35,767 nucleotides of DNA, taken from assembly GCA_944389965.1 (NCBI GenBank), contig CALXOI010000010.1:1-35767 (forward strand), in the 5' to 3' direction. Position numbers and translations under genes: made by a program. Within the stretch, counting starts at the first letter, position 1; the number at the start of each line of letters is the position of its first letter. The notes under the pieces were generated by a model that was given only the letters and a program-made list of their open reading frames with translations, was not told the DNA's origin and made no database searches. Below are positions 25,228 through 35,754 of this stretch, piece by piece. This DNA comes from an uncultured Treponema sp. Lineage in GTDB: Bacteria > Spirochaetota > Spirochaetia > Treponematales > Treponemataceae.

Positions 25228-26814
25228 TTACCGGCTGTATTTCTGCACTTCCCGGGATGCAAGCTGGTCACATAATTCATTATATTCAATACCGGCATGT
25301 CCTTTCACCCAGTTCCAGGAAACATTCAGTTTATTGTTTAAGACATCAAGGATTTCCCACAGATCCCGGTTTTTTACCGGCTGTTTTTCAGAATTTTTCC
25401 AGCCGTTTTTCTGCCATGCTTTTATCCATGAGGAAATACCGTTTTTTACATACTGGCTGTCAATAAACACCTGTACCGGCCGGTTTTTCCAGACACTATT
25501 CTGTTCAATTGCCGAAAGGGCAGCAATAGCTGCACTCAGTTCCATCCGGTTGTTGGTGGTATTCGGTTCGCCACCGGATGTTGTATACTGGACACCGTCA
25601 GCAATAATAACGCAGCCCCAGCCGCCGGGACCGGGATTACCGGAACAACCGCCGTCTGTATACACAGTTATTTCCTCGGAAGCAAAATCCAACTTGTCAG
25701 ATACCGGCGTCTTTTGCAGCACCCGGGTTTCTTCCATTATGCGGTGACCGTTTTTTTCAAAAGGATACACCAGCTGTATTTCTGCCCTGACTGCATCCAG
25801 CACTTTAACTGCACGTAAACTTTGGTGATGGGTATGGAGGGGACTCTCTATAATATCCGTTCCGTTTTTCCGCAAATCCAGACAACGGCAGAATTCTTCT
25901 ATTTCATATTCGTACCCGTTAACCGCAAACGGTTTTTCAAAGGTTTCCGTCAATACACCGTCCGCAGTATACAGTTCAGCTTTTTGGGCCATCCAGAACA
26001 ACGGCAACACCACGGAGCCGGCAGTGCCGGTAATCCGGGCATTTTTCAACGTATTACCACATTCAGTGTCAATAGCACAGGACAGATGGGCAATTATGTG
26101 GGAAAACTGCAGACTGATACTGTCAAAAACATCGACCCCTGTCTCAGCTTTCCGGGCTACAGCAGAAACTTTTACCAGATACAACTCCTGCTCCAAAGCA
26201 CCGGTACCGGCAGCCGCTTCCACGACTGCTAAAGCAGCCGTTACCGGATAAATGCCCACATCCAGCAGGGCACCACCGGCTAATTTTATATCATATAAAC
26301 GGTTAGAAACCCTGCCGGTAGCCGCTTCCTCGGATTCGTCAGGGCGGGAGATGCAAAAATCCGCAGAAATACTTTGAACCGTACCAATTCTGCCGGACAC
26401 AATCCATTCCAAAGCCTTCCGGAACACCGGATTGAATTTCGTCCATAATGCTTCCATAAAAAATCCGCCGGTTGTACGGGCACACTCGTGGATATTCTGC
26501 AGCTCTTTTGCGTTTACAGCAGCAGGTTTTTCACACAATACAGCTTTACCGGCACGCAAAGCCGCTACGGACAACGCAGCATGGTTCATATGCGGTGTCG
26601 CAATATACACGGCATCAATATCCGGATCCGCAAACAATTCGTCGTAAGACATATATGTCCGCCGGAATCCCCATTTTCGGGCAAAAGCGCCACCCCGTTC
26701 ACTGTCCCGGGACGCAACCGCACCACAGTCGGAAAATTCTGATTGTGAAAGCGATGCTGCAAATGAAGCGGCAATATTGCCGGCTCCAACAATTCCCCAA
26801 GTAATTTTCTTCAC
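25228..26814 (-). CDS. Gfo/Idh/MocA oxidoreductase fused to RNase HI
   Basis: This is one open frame of about 528 residues. Residues 4-345 are a Gfo/Idh/MocA NAD(P)-dependent oxidoreductase: ITWGIVGAGNIAASFAASL (nucleotide loop), DAVYIATPHMNHAAL and AVLCEKPAAVNAKEL (EKP motif). After a linker of about 35 residues, residues 380-528 are a complete RNase HI: YTDGGCSGNPGPGGWG (Asp387), NNRMELSAAI (Glu425), FIDSQYV (Asp452), VKGHAG (His506) and CDQLA (Asp516), plus the basic WIKAWQKNGWKN handle. All catalytic residues are present. GTG at 26814 is chosen because GAGGAAAG lies before it; a GTG at 26826 lacks a site. An internal ATG at 25737 could also yield free RNase H. Confidence 0.92.
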   Translation of the reverse strand: MKKITWGIVGAGNIAASFAASLSQSEFSDCGAVASRDSERGGAFARKWGFRRTYMSYDELFADPDIDAVYIATPHMNHAALSVAALRAGKAVLCEKPAAVNAKELQNIHECARTTGGFFMEALWTKFNPVFRKALEWIVSGRIGTVQSISADFCISRPDESEEAATGRVSNRLYDIKLAGGALLDVGIYPVTAALAVVEAAAGTGALEQELYLVKVSAVARKAETGVDVFDSISLQFSHIIAHLSCAIDTECGNTLKNARITGTAGSVVLPLFWMAQKAELYTADGVLTETFEKPFAVNGYEYEIEEFCRCLDLRKNGTDIIESPLHTHHQSLRAVKVLDAVRAEIQLVYPFEKNGHRIMEETRVLQKTPVSDKLDFASEEITVYTDGGCSGNPGPGGWGCVIIADGVQYTTSGGEPNTTNNRMELSAAIAALSAIEQNSVWKNRPVQVFIDSQYVKNGISSWIKAWQKNGWKNSEKQPVKNRDLWEILDVLNNKLNVSWNWVKGHAGIEYNELCDQLASREVQKYSR

Positions 26815-26884
26815 AACTTTCCTCACTTTACTTGCCGTTTGCCAGTTTTTTCTATATTTTATAAGTAGCTCACAATGTAATGTA

Positions 26885-26904
26885 GCATAAAAAATATATT
26901 ATGC
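26885..26904 (+). promoter_or_regulatory. groEL leader hairpin
   Basis: GCATAA (26885-26890) and TTATGC (26899-26904) form a small inverted repeat just before the GAAGGAG ribosome site (26911-26917). No CIRCE operator (TTAGCACTC-N9-GAGTGCTAA) is present anywhere upstream, so HrcA control is not supported. Confidence 0.4.
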
Positions 26905-26923
26905 CTATGAGAAGGAGATTTAG

Positions 26924-28564
<1,641 letters not shown>

Positions 28565-28596
28565 GTCCCAGCCGGTAGCGGCGTGCTGCCGGACAT

Positions 28597-28665
28597 AAAA
28601 AACGGACAGCAAAGCGTTTGCGAAATAATTTTCGCAGAAAAGCGCTTTCCCGCTGTCCGTTTTTT
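28597..28665 (+). terminator. groEL terminator (nested hairpin)
   Basis: The outer arms AAAAAACGGACAGC (28597-28610) and GCTGTCCGTTTTTT (28652-28665) pair perfectly. Inside, AAAGCG/CGCTTT and TGCGAAA/TTTCGCA extend the structure into a long stem. A smaller hairpin, CCGGTAGC/GCTGCCGG with a G-T pair, lies just after the groEL stop. Confidence 0.92.
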
Positions 28666-28691
28666 TATATACGGTATTATTTTTATGCGAC

Positions 28692-28720
28692 TTGACGTAA
28701 TATCTTTTCTTCTTTAATAT
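28692..28720 (+). promoter_or_regulatory. Promoter of the lolA-like operon
   Basis: TTGACG (28692-28697) and TAATAT (28715-28720) are 17 nt apart. The ATG of the LolA-like gene is 29 nt downstream, with GGAG in between. This is the only clear promoter seen before hflX. Confidence 0.8.
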
Positions 28721-28749
28721 TTATTCCAAATATAAACGGAGTATTTTGC

Positions 28750-29421
28750 ATGAAACATTTTTTTATGGCAGGGCTTGCCGCCTGTTTTTGTGTGTCTGTT
28801 CTCTCCGCACAAAATATAACAACTGCCGGAGCTTTTTTTCAGTCTGTTTCTGAATACTATGGCACTATCAATGATTTTGAAGCCAATATAAATATTACCG
28901 CTGATACAACTATGTCCGGTACGGTTTCTTTTAAGCGTCCGAACTTACTCCGGATTGATTTTTCTAAACCGGCAGAACAAGTTCTTGTATTCAACGGGGA
29001 TATGCTGACAATTTATTTACCCGGTATGGAAACGACGCTTCAACAGTCAGTTCCGGCATCTTCAGACCAAGCAGGGATGAATCTGGCAACACCACAGGGA
29101 TTGGCGCTGATGAGCAGATACTATTCAATTGGTTATGAAATCAATCAGAATCCAGTTCCATTAGATGAATCAAGTAATGAGCAGGTTATAAAACTCGTTT
29201 TATATCCTAAAAACTCATCGGAGGGTTTCCGGCTGATTAAGCTCGCAGTGTCACCGGATACAAAACTTATCCGCCGGGTAGAAGCAACCAGTACACAGGG
29301 ACAGACTTTTGTATTCCTTTTTTCAAATTACCGGTTGAACCAAAATATCCCGGACCAGCGGTTTGTCTATGATTCCCCCTCATCTTCAAATAATCTGAAC
29401 AATTTTTTATTTTCTGAATAA
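28750..29421 (+). CDS. LolA-like outer-membrane lipoprotein carrier protein
   Basis: This 223-residue protein has a signal peptide (FFMAGLAACFCVSVLSAQ). The mature part fits the LolA/LolB fold: FFQSVSEYYGTINDFEANI, MSGTVSFKRPNLLRIDFSKP, VFNGDMLTIYLPGM, and RLIKLAVSPDTKLIRRVE. LolA ferries lipoproteins across the periplasm; spirochaetes are lipoprotein-rich. It heads an operon with a RodZ-like protein, rimO, a helicase and hflX. The LolA family call is fairly strong, but related carrier proteins with other cargo cannot be excluded. Confidence 0.85.
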   Translation: MKHFFMAGLAACFCVSVLSAQNITTAGAFFQSVSEYYGTINDFEANINITADTTMSGTVSFKRPNLLRIDFSKPAEQVLVFNGDMLTIYLPGMETTLQQSVPASSDQAGMNLATPQGLALMSRYYSIGYEINQNPVPLDESSNEQVIKLVLYPKNSSEGFRLIKLAVSPDTKLIRRVEATSTQGQTFVFLFSNYRLNQNIPDQRFVYDSPSSSNNLNNFLFSE

Positions 29422-29446
29422 AATTAGTGCATAGGATAAACATTTT

Positions 29447-30535
29447 ATGGAAAGTTTTGGAAAACTACTGCGTACTTCCCGGGAAAAAAAAGACATTGAC
29501 ATTGAAACAGCATCCCATGACACTTCCATTTCCCAAACATATCTTGAAGCACTGGAAATGGAGCAAATTGATAAATTTCCCGGAGAAACGTATTTAACCG
29601 GTTTTTTAAAAAATTACTCAGAATATCTGGATCTCGATCCGGATCAAATGCTGTCATTGTACCGGGCAAAAAAAATACAGGAGTCTCCTGCTCCGGAACT
29701 TCTGTTGCAAAAAAATGCACCCCGTTTTTTGAAACCGCTCATTATCTGTTCAGTTCTGATTGTGCTGGCAGGAGTTGGATGTCTGCTGTATTTTTTTGTA
29801 TACAGCAAAAATAAAAACAATGACGCAGAACAGACAGTGTTGTCATCCACATCTGCTACAGAACAATATGTTTTATCAGCCAGCCAGCCAGTCACTAAAC
29901 GAGTCTACAAGGGAGATGTTATTTCTGTTCCAACTGAGGGCGGAAACATTGATGTTATTGTAGCCGGAACACAGGGAGTCCTGCAACTGATGACACCTGC
30001 CGGAACACAATACCTGGAACTCAGCGAAGAGCGGGAACTCGATATTGACGGTGTAGACGGGGCAGAAATCATTGTCTATGTATCAGATATTTCCAGAACA
30101 GATGAATCCCGTGGTGCCGAAGTACGGGTATTGCTGAAAGACGGTACGTATATACCGGTTGCAGCTACAGATACCAGTATCATCCCGGAAGCTGCAGATA
30201 TTGAAAATCAACGGTATATCATTCTTCAAGATAACCGGGCATATCCTTTTACCATTAATGTTACATTCCGGAACTCATGTGTATTCAGATACCGGACAGA
30301 CAGTAGGGATGAAATAGAAGACTATTATGTTGCCGGTAATGTATTAACAATGCAGGCAAGTAACGGAATCCGTATCTGGGTATCAAACATAAATGCCGTT
30401 AAGTTTCAGGTTCAGGCTGACAGCAGAAGTTACGACCTGGAGGTCGGCAAAGCAGGGCAGGTTGCTGTTCAGGATATAAAATGGATACGGGATACCGACG
30501 GATCGTATAAACTGGCGGTAATCGAACTTGATTAG
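29447..30535 (+). CDS. RodZ-like helix-turn-helix membrane protein
   Basis: This 362-residue protein has an N-terminal HTH_25 domain (FGKLLRTSREKKDIDIETAS, YLEALEMEQIDKFPGETYL, FLKNYSEYLDLDPDQML). One transmembrane helix (residues about 96-118) and a 240-residue extracytoplasmic beta-rich region follow, the architecture of RodZ, which couples MreB to cell-wall synthesis. The outer part is longer than in E. coli RodZ and contains two similar beta blocks. AGGATA upstream is a weak ribosome site. The stop lies inside the start of rimO. A role in shaping the spiral cell is inferred. Confidence 0.85.
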   Translation: MESFGKLLRTSREKKDIDIETASHDTSISQTYLEALEMEQIDKFPGETYLTGFLKNYSEYLDLDPDQMLSLYRAKKIQESPAPELLLQKNAPRFLKPLIICSVLIVLAGVGCLLYFFVYSKNKNNDAEQTVLSSTSATEQYVLSASQPVTKRVYKGDVISVPTEGGNIDVIVAGTQGVLQLMTPAGTQYLELSEERELDIDGVDGAEIIVYVSDISRTDESRGAEVRVLLKDGTYIPVAATDTSIIPEAADIENQRYIILQDNRAYPFTINVTFRNSCVFRYRTDSRDEIEDYYVAGNVLTMQASNGIRIWVSNINAVKFQVQADSRSYDLEVGKAGQVAVQDIKWIRDTDGSYKLAVIELD

Positions 30536-32174
30536 TTTTTTTCTGGATCAATAAAAAAAAAAAAAAAATCAAATTGACGGGGAACTGATTATTTCCCGGC
30601 TTATCCGGTCGGGTCTGACCCGGACGGACTCCCCGCAAACCGCAGATATTATCATCATCAATTCCTGTGGTTTTATCGAGAGCGCAAAAAAAGAATCACT
30701 GGCAGCTGTTATGGAAACCCGGGCAGCCTTTCCCAAGGCAAAAATTCTGCTGGCGGGCTGTCTTGCGGAACGGTACGCAGACGCTTTTTCCAGCGATCTG
30801 CCGGAAGTGGACGGGATTGCCGGAAACGGAGATTTAGCTGCGGTAGAAAAAGCCGTTACGGAAATATTACACGGCAAACGGCCGGTGATAAAACCAGCAC
30901 AGCAGGGTGTAAGCTGTGGCATCCGGTCTGAATTTTTATCTTTTCCCAGCTCCGCATTCGTAAAAATTACCGAAGGGTGCGATAACCGGTGTTCATTCTG
31001 TGCCATTCCGCTTATCCGGGGCCGGCTCCGCAGCCGTCCTGCAGATGACATCATTGCTGAAATACAAGATTTGCTGGACAGAGGCATTTTTGAAATAAAC
31101 CTGGTTGGACAGGATTCAGCTGCTTTTGGTATGGACGGGAAACCTCCCCATGATAAAAATGTCTGGCAGCAGTTCTGCCGGAATTTTCCGGCTCCGGAAC
31201 AGCAAAGCTTTTATTCCGGCGCTTTTGGCGCAGGCATCCCGGCTGATTGCGGATATTCCGCCGGCAGAACCAGTTCCCGGCAAACACTAAGTACCGGGGG
31301 GCCAGCGGATTCAGCCGGGTTGCCACAGTCCGCACCTTTTGCGCTACATTCCGGGGCAGCCGCTGACGATTCAGCGCCGGCATTAAAAGCAACGGATTCC
31401 ACCGCTTTTGGCGCAGATATTCCGGCCGGACAGCATAGTCCGTTGGCAGAACTGTTATATCGGATTTCGCAACTACCCGGCCGGTTCTGGCTCCGGTTGC
31501 TGTACATTCATCCGGATCATTTTCCCCTCGACATTCTTCCGGTTATTGCCGCCGACCCACGGATTCTTCCGTATTTTGACATTCCGTTCCAAAGCGGTTC
31601 CAATAAAATCATTCATGCAATGAACCGGACGGGTACAGCCGGGGACTATATCCGGCTGATTCATATTATACGGCAACAATTACACAATTCCCCCCATGGT
31701 GCGCCGGCGCTACGGACAACATTTTTATGCGGATTTCCGGGAGAAACCCCCGAAGATGCAGCTGAAACCGAACGGTTTCTGGAAACCATACAGCCGGATT
31801 GGTCAGGCGCATTCGAATACAGCCGGGAAGAAGACACACCGGCGGCGGTATTGCCCCGCCAAGTACCAGGAAAAACAGCCGCAAACCGCAGCCACCGGTT
31901 ACAGGAAATACAAACCCGTATTACTGCAGCAGCACTGGAAAAACGATTGGGAGCAGAAACGGACATTTTAATAGAAGAAATCATTGAAGGCGGCGATGGA
32001 GAAGGAACCGGGCTGGCTATCGGACGGGCATGGTTTCAGGCACCGGATGTAGACGGGGCAATTGTTGTCCGATACGAACCAGAACAGGAAGCTCGTATTA
32101 TACCTGGAAAAACAGTCCGGGTCCGTCTATGCAGTACCGGCGGCGTTGACATAACAGGAGACCTGCTGGAATGA
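30528..32174 (+). CDS. rimO: RimO ribosomal protein S12 methylthiotransferase, N-terminus interrupted
   Basis: This radical-SAM enzyme methylthiolates an Asp of ribosomal protein S12. Frame homology starts at TTG 30528, overlapping the previous stop by 8 nt: ISFFLDQ, then a 16-A run giving a TAA at 30552, then KNQIDGELIISRL, INSCGFIESAKKES and LLAGCLAERYADAF. The radical-SAM motif EGCDNRCSFCAIPLIRG and the C-terminal TRAM-like domain are intact. The expected first cluster cysteine (GCAKNQ) falls in the A run. The next ATG, at 30711, would lose about 60 conserved residues, so as written the gene is probably non-functional or misread. A second oddity is a 100-residue insert-like stretch at 31131-31436. 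The stop overlaps the helicase start by 4 nt. Confidence 0.85.
30553..30568 (+). repeat. A16 homopolymer at the rimO N-terminus
   Basis: Sixteen A residues sit between CTGGATCAAT and TCAAATTGACGG. A normal RimO would need exactly 16 nt here to encode the end of an aromatic or Leu codon, then Gly-Cys-Ala-Lys and the start of Asn. The run therefore appears to replace sequence rather than add to it, and it creates the TAA at 30552-30554. Confidence 0.95.
31221..31416 (+). repeat. Direct repeat within the RimO insert
   Basis: The 13-mer GCTTTTGGCGCAG occurs at 31221-31233 and 31404-31416 with similar flanks (ATTCC before; ATCCCGGC or ATTCCGGC after). It encodes AFGAGIPA and AFGADIPA. A shorter relative (GCTTTTGG, encoding AFG) is in the family motif GQDSAAFG near 31125. 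Confidence 0.8.
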
Positions 32175-34441
32175 CACATGACGCTGTTTCCAGCCGGCAT
32201 CCGTTGCCGGAAGAATATTTATCCCAACTGAATCCATCACAACAGGAAGCTGTTATTCATAACGGTTCCCCGCTACTAATACTCGCCGGAGCAGGTTCCG
32301 GTAAAACCCGGGTCATCACAACAAAAATAGCGTATCTTATCAGCTGCAAAGGCGTTGATCCACACTCAATTCTTGCCGTAACTTTTACCAAAAAAGCCGC
32401 ACTGGAAATGGCAGAACGGGCCCGTTTTTTGGAGCCCGCCGCTTCACGGACACAAATTAAAACATTCCATTCGTTCGGTGCATGGTTTCTCAGATTATAT
32501 GCAGCAGAAGCAGGCATCGACCGGAATTTCACGGTTTATGATGACGAAGATTCCATGACACTTTTACGGAAAGCTGTCCCTTCACTGACAAAACCGGAAG
32601 CGGCTGAATTTGCACATAAAATAGCACTGGCAAAAGATTATTGTCTGGCACCGGACTCGCCTGATTTGGGCACAGTCAGCACCCATGAATCATTTTCCTG
32701 TATATATCAGGCATACCAAGACCGGCTGCGTTCAACCGGTAATGTGGATTTTGGAGATTTGATTATGCTGCCAGTGCAACTACTTCAGAATAATCCGGCG
32801 GTTAAACAGCACATGCACCGGTGTTTCTCTGTAATCATGGTGGATGAGTATCAGGACGCAAACACAGCCCAGTTCCTGCTGTTGCAGCAGATGGCAGGCC
32901 CGGACACATACATCTGTGTGGTAGGGGATGATGACCAGTCGATTTACCGGTTCAGGGGAGCAGAAGTTCAGAATATTTTAAATTTTCCCCGGCAGTTTCC
33001 GGGAACAACATTAATAAAGCTGGAACAGAACTACCGTTCAACCCCGCAGATACTCAAACCGGCCAATGAAGTTATTTCCCGTAATGCAAACCGTTTTGAT
33101 AAAGAATTAAAAGCAGTCAGACACGACGGTGAAATTCCCGTACTCACATTCCTGCACTCCCAATACGATGAAACAAGTTTTTGCGCAGAAATAATTGCCC
33201 AGGCACATGAAAAAGGCGTGCCCTACCATGACTGGGCGATACTGTACCGGACAAATATCCAGTCACTGGGATTTGAAACAGAATTCCTGCACCGGAAAAT
33301 TCCCTATACCATTGTCGGATCATTGAAGTTTTATGACCGGGAAGAAATAAAAGATGTCACCGCATATCTGGCGCTTCTTGCAAACCACCGGGACGAAATC
33401 GCTTTTGAACGGGTTATCAATAAACCTGCCCGGGGCATCGGCGATAAAAGCCGGCTGAAAATCATAGCTGCAGTCCGTGCCGGTGCCTCTCCAGAACAAC
33501 CGCCGGATCTTTTACAGGCAAGCCCTGAGCTACCCGGGCTTGCGCTGCCGGCAAAAGCTGCATCCGGACTGAAAGAATTCAACAGTCTGATGAAAGAATT
33601 GGCAGCATATCTGGAACAAGGACAGCAAAAACAGATACCGCTACCGGTAGAGCAGCTGGCGTCAGAAGCGGCAGGCAGACAATCTGCGCCATTGCCCCGG
33701 ACAGAACAGCTGTCATACCTGATACAGCAAATTATAGAAAAAACCGGTCTTGCAGAGTATCACAACGCTCATGATGAAATTGCCGGTACCCAACGGTTTG
33801 AAAATATGCAGGAACTGGCAAACAGTGCTTCACTGTACCCGCTCAGTACCGGTGGATTGCTGGATTTTCTGGATCATATAGAACTGGACCGGACGCTGGA
33901 ACAGAACGAATCCAGCGATACAGATGCCGTCACGCTAATTACCGTTCACAATACAAAAGGACTTGAATTTCCCCGGGTTATTCTGACCGGTATGGAAGAC
34001 GGTATTTTTCCCCGGCAGGGAAAGAACGACGAAGAAATAGAAGAAGAACGACGTCTCTTTTATGTAGGAATTACCCGGGCAAAGGATATGCTGCTGATGA
34101 CATCCTGCCGAACCCGTAACCGGTTCGGTAAAACAGATGAAATGATGCCCAGTCCGTTCCTGCTGGAAATCAATCCCGGTACGGTCAAACTGCTTGGTGA
34201 AATTCCCTTGGTATTCAAGAGAAATCCCGGCAACAACCAGACCGGCACAGAACACCCGCTGGCATCTGTCTGGAAAAAAGGCCGGAAAATCTATCACGAT
34301 GACTACGGATACGGCTGGATTTCCAGCACCCAGACTCTCAGTGGGGAATTCACCATTACTGTCCAGTTCGAAAACGGTCTGGAAAAACGATTCCTGCCGG
34401 AATACCAGAAAAACCTGCTGACCCCGGCAGATGAGTTGTAA
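32171..34441 (+). CDS. pcrA: UvrD/PcrA-type DNA helicase
   Basis: This 756-residue superfamily 1A 3'-5' helicase acts in repair and replication restart. Motifs in order: Q motif LNPSQQEAV; Walker A LAGAGSGKTRV (Lys45); Ia VTFTKKAALEM; II MVDEYQDAN; III VVGDDDQSIYRFRGAE; IV LEQNYRST; V ITVHNTKGLEFPRVIL; VI EEERRLFYVGITRAKD. A Pro/Gln-rich stretch of about 60 residues interrupts the 2B region around residues 435-500. Motif V has HNTKGLEF rather than the common HxAKGLEF. The ATGA overlap with rimO shows coupling. UvrD versus PcrA naming is uncertain. Confidence 0.95.
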   Translation: MTHDAVSSRHPLPEEYLSQLNPSQQEAVIHNGSPLLILAGAGSGKTRVITTKIAYLISCKGVDPHSILAVTFTKKAALEMAERARFLEPAASRTQIKTFHSFGAWFLRLYAAEAGIDRNFTVYDDEDSMTLLRKAVPSLTKPEAAEFAHKIALAKDYCLAPDSPDLGTVSTHESFSCIYQAYQDRLRSTGNVDFGDLIMLPVQLLQNNPAVKQHMHRCFSVIMVDEYQDANTAQFLLLQQMAGPDTYICVVGDDDQSIYRFRGAEVQNILNFPRQFPGTTLIKLEQNYRSTPQILKPANEVISRNANRFDKELKAVRHDGEIPVLTFLHSQYDETSFCAEIIAQAHEKGVPYHDWAILYRTNIQSLGFETEFLHRKIPYTIVGSLKFYDREEIKDVTAYLALLANHRDEIAFERVINKPARGIGDKSRLKIIAAVRAGASPEQPPDLLQASPELPGLALPAKAASGLKEFNSLMKELAAYLEQGQQKQIPLPVEQLASEAAGRQSAPLPRTEQLSYLIQQIIEKTGLAEYHNAHDEIAGTQRFENMQELANSASLYPLSTGGLLDFLDHIELDRTLEQNESSDTDAVTLITVHNTKGLEFPRVILTGMEDGIFPRQGKNDEEIEEERRLFYVGITRAKDMLLMTSCRTRNRFGKTDEMMPSPFLLEINPGTVKLLGEIPLVFKRNPGNNQTGTEHPLASVWKKGRKIYHDDYGYGWISSTQTLSGEFTITVQFENGLEKRFLPEYQKNLLTPADEL

Positions 34442-34451
34442 TAGATTGCAT

Positions 34452-35717
34452 ATGTTTGAAGTTGAAACCGAAGAAACAACACCGGTACGGGCCTTTCTCG
34501 TCTACCAGCCTGGTACAAATACCTTAGAGCTCAGGGGGCTGATCCATGCACTGGACATGGAAACAGCAGGTATGATGATTCTACCGGACCGATTACCAGA
34601 AGGGAATACCGCCCGGTACGGAACAGGTACCGGAAAGGCACAAGAAATTGCAGAAACTGCGGTCGCGCAAGAAGCTGATTGTATTATTTTTGATTACGAA
34701 ATAAGCCCAACCCGGCAGCGAAATTGGGAAAAACTTACCGGCATACCTGTTTTTGACCGGCAGGAAGTAATTCTACGGATTTTTGCCCGGCGGGCACAAA
34801 CCAAAGAAGCCGTACTTCAAGTAGAACTTGCCCGGCTTACCTATTCCCTGCCCCGGCTTGCCCATTCTTACGGTGATATGGCACGGCAGCGGGGCGGCAG
34901 TTACGGCTCAAAAGGTGCCGGAGAAACAAAACTGGAACTTGACCGACGTACGATACAAACCCGCATTGACCGAATTAAACAAGACTTGGCAAAAGTTGTC
35001 CGGGAGCGGAAAACCCAGCGGAAACGCCGGGAAAAAATCCCGCTGCCATCATGCGCACTGGTAGGATACACTAATGCCGGTAAATCAAGCCTGTTGAACG
35101 CCTTGACCGGTTCAAACGTGTATGCAGAAAACCAACTGTTCGCAACCCTTGACCCTACCACCCGGCGGCTTGCCCTCACCGGCGGCAGCGGTCTGCTACT
35201 CACTGATACGGTCGGTTTTATCAGTAACCTTCCCCACAACCTGGTTGACGCCTTCAAATCAACATTGGAAGAAGCAGTACGGGCAGACGTTCTGCTTATC
35301 GTCGTTGATGCCTCCGATCCGGAAGCAACCGGACAGTACAAAACGGTTTGCAATGTTTTGGAAGAAATCGGCGCAGATACAAATCCGCGTATTACAGTAT
35401 TGAATAAAATCGACAGTCTGAAAGACCCTGATATACAAACCGCGACTCTTGGGCAAATGTTTCCGGGTGCCTGCCAGGTCAGTGCCGTAACCAGGCAGGG
35501 ACTTGATAATCTGACCCGGCAACTTTGTGACATTCTTGCCGGTCCGGAGCAGCGGTACCGGCTGCCTGTAACACATTCTGATTTACTTACCCAACTCCGA
35601 AAAACCGGAACCGTTGCCGATGAAATCTGGCAGGATGATACGGTCGAGTTCACCGGCAGAACCGGCAGAAGCAGTCCCTTAGCTGCACTGCTGGAACCAT
35701 TCCGCATATCCTTCTGA
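34452..35717 (+). CDS. hflX: Ribosome-associated GTPase HflX
   Basis: This protein of about 421 residues has the HflX N-terminal domain (RAFLVYQPG, ARYGTGTGKAQEIAE), the glycine-rich linker RQRGGSYGSKGAGETKLELDRR and the GTPase domain: G1 GYTNAGKSSLLNAL, G2 FATLDPTTR, G3 DTVGFISNLPHNLV and G4 NKIDSL. HflX binds GTP and splits or rescues stalled ribosomes. It follows the helicase in one operon. ATG 34452 starts 10 nt after the helicase stop; ATG 34431 in the same frame would overlap it and add MSCNRLH. Neither has a clear ribosome site, so the start is uncertain. Confidence 0.95.
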   Translation: MFEVETEETTPVRAFLVYQPGTNTLELRGLIHALDMETAGMMILPDRLPEGNTARYGTGTGKAQEIAETAVAQEADCIIFDYEISPTRQRNWEKLTGIPVFDRQEVILRIFARRAQTKEAVLQVELARLTYSLPRLAHSYGDMARQRGGSYGSKGAGETKLELDRRTIQTRIDRIKQDLAKVVRERKTQRKRREKIPLPSCALVGYTNAGKSSLLNALTGSNVYAENQLFATLDPTTRRLALTGGSGLLLTDTVGFISNLPHNLVDAFKSTLEEAVRADVLLIVVDASDPEATGQYKTVCNVLEEIGADTNPRITVLNKIDSLKDPDIQTATLGQMFPGACQVSAVTRQGLDNLTRQLCDILAGPEQRYRLPVTHSDLLTQLRKTGTVADEIWQDDTVEFTGRTGRSSPLAALLEPFRISF

Positions 35718-35718
35718 T

Positions 35719-35747
35719 TTGAACAAAATCCGGTTATCTGTTACACT
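35719..35747 (+). promoter_or_regulatory. Promoter of the gene at the right edge
   Basis: TTGAAC (35719-35724) and TACACT (35742-35747) are 17 nt apart. The -10 ends 7 nt before an ATG at 35755, with no ribosome site between, a possible leaderless start. Confidence 0.55.
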
Positions 35748-35754
35748 GACCTGT

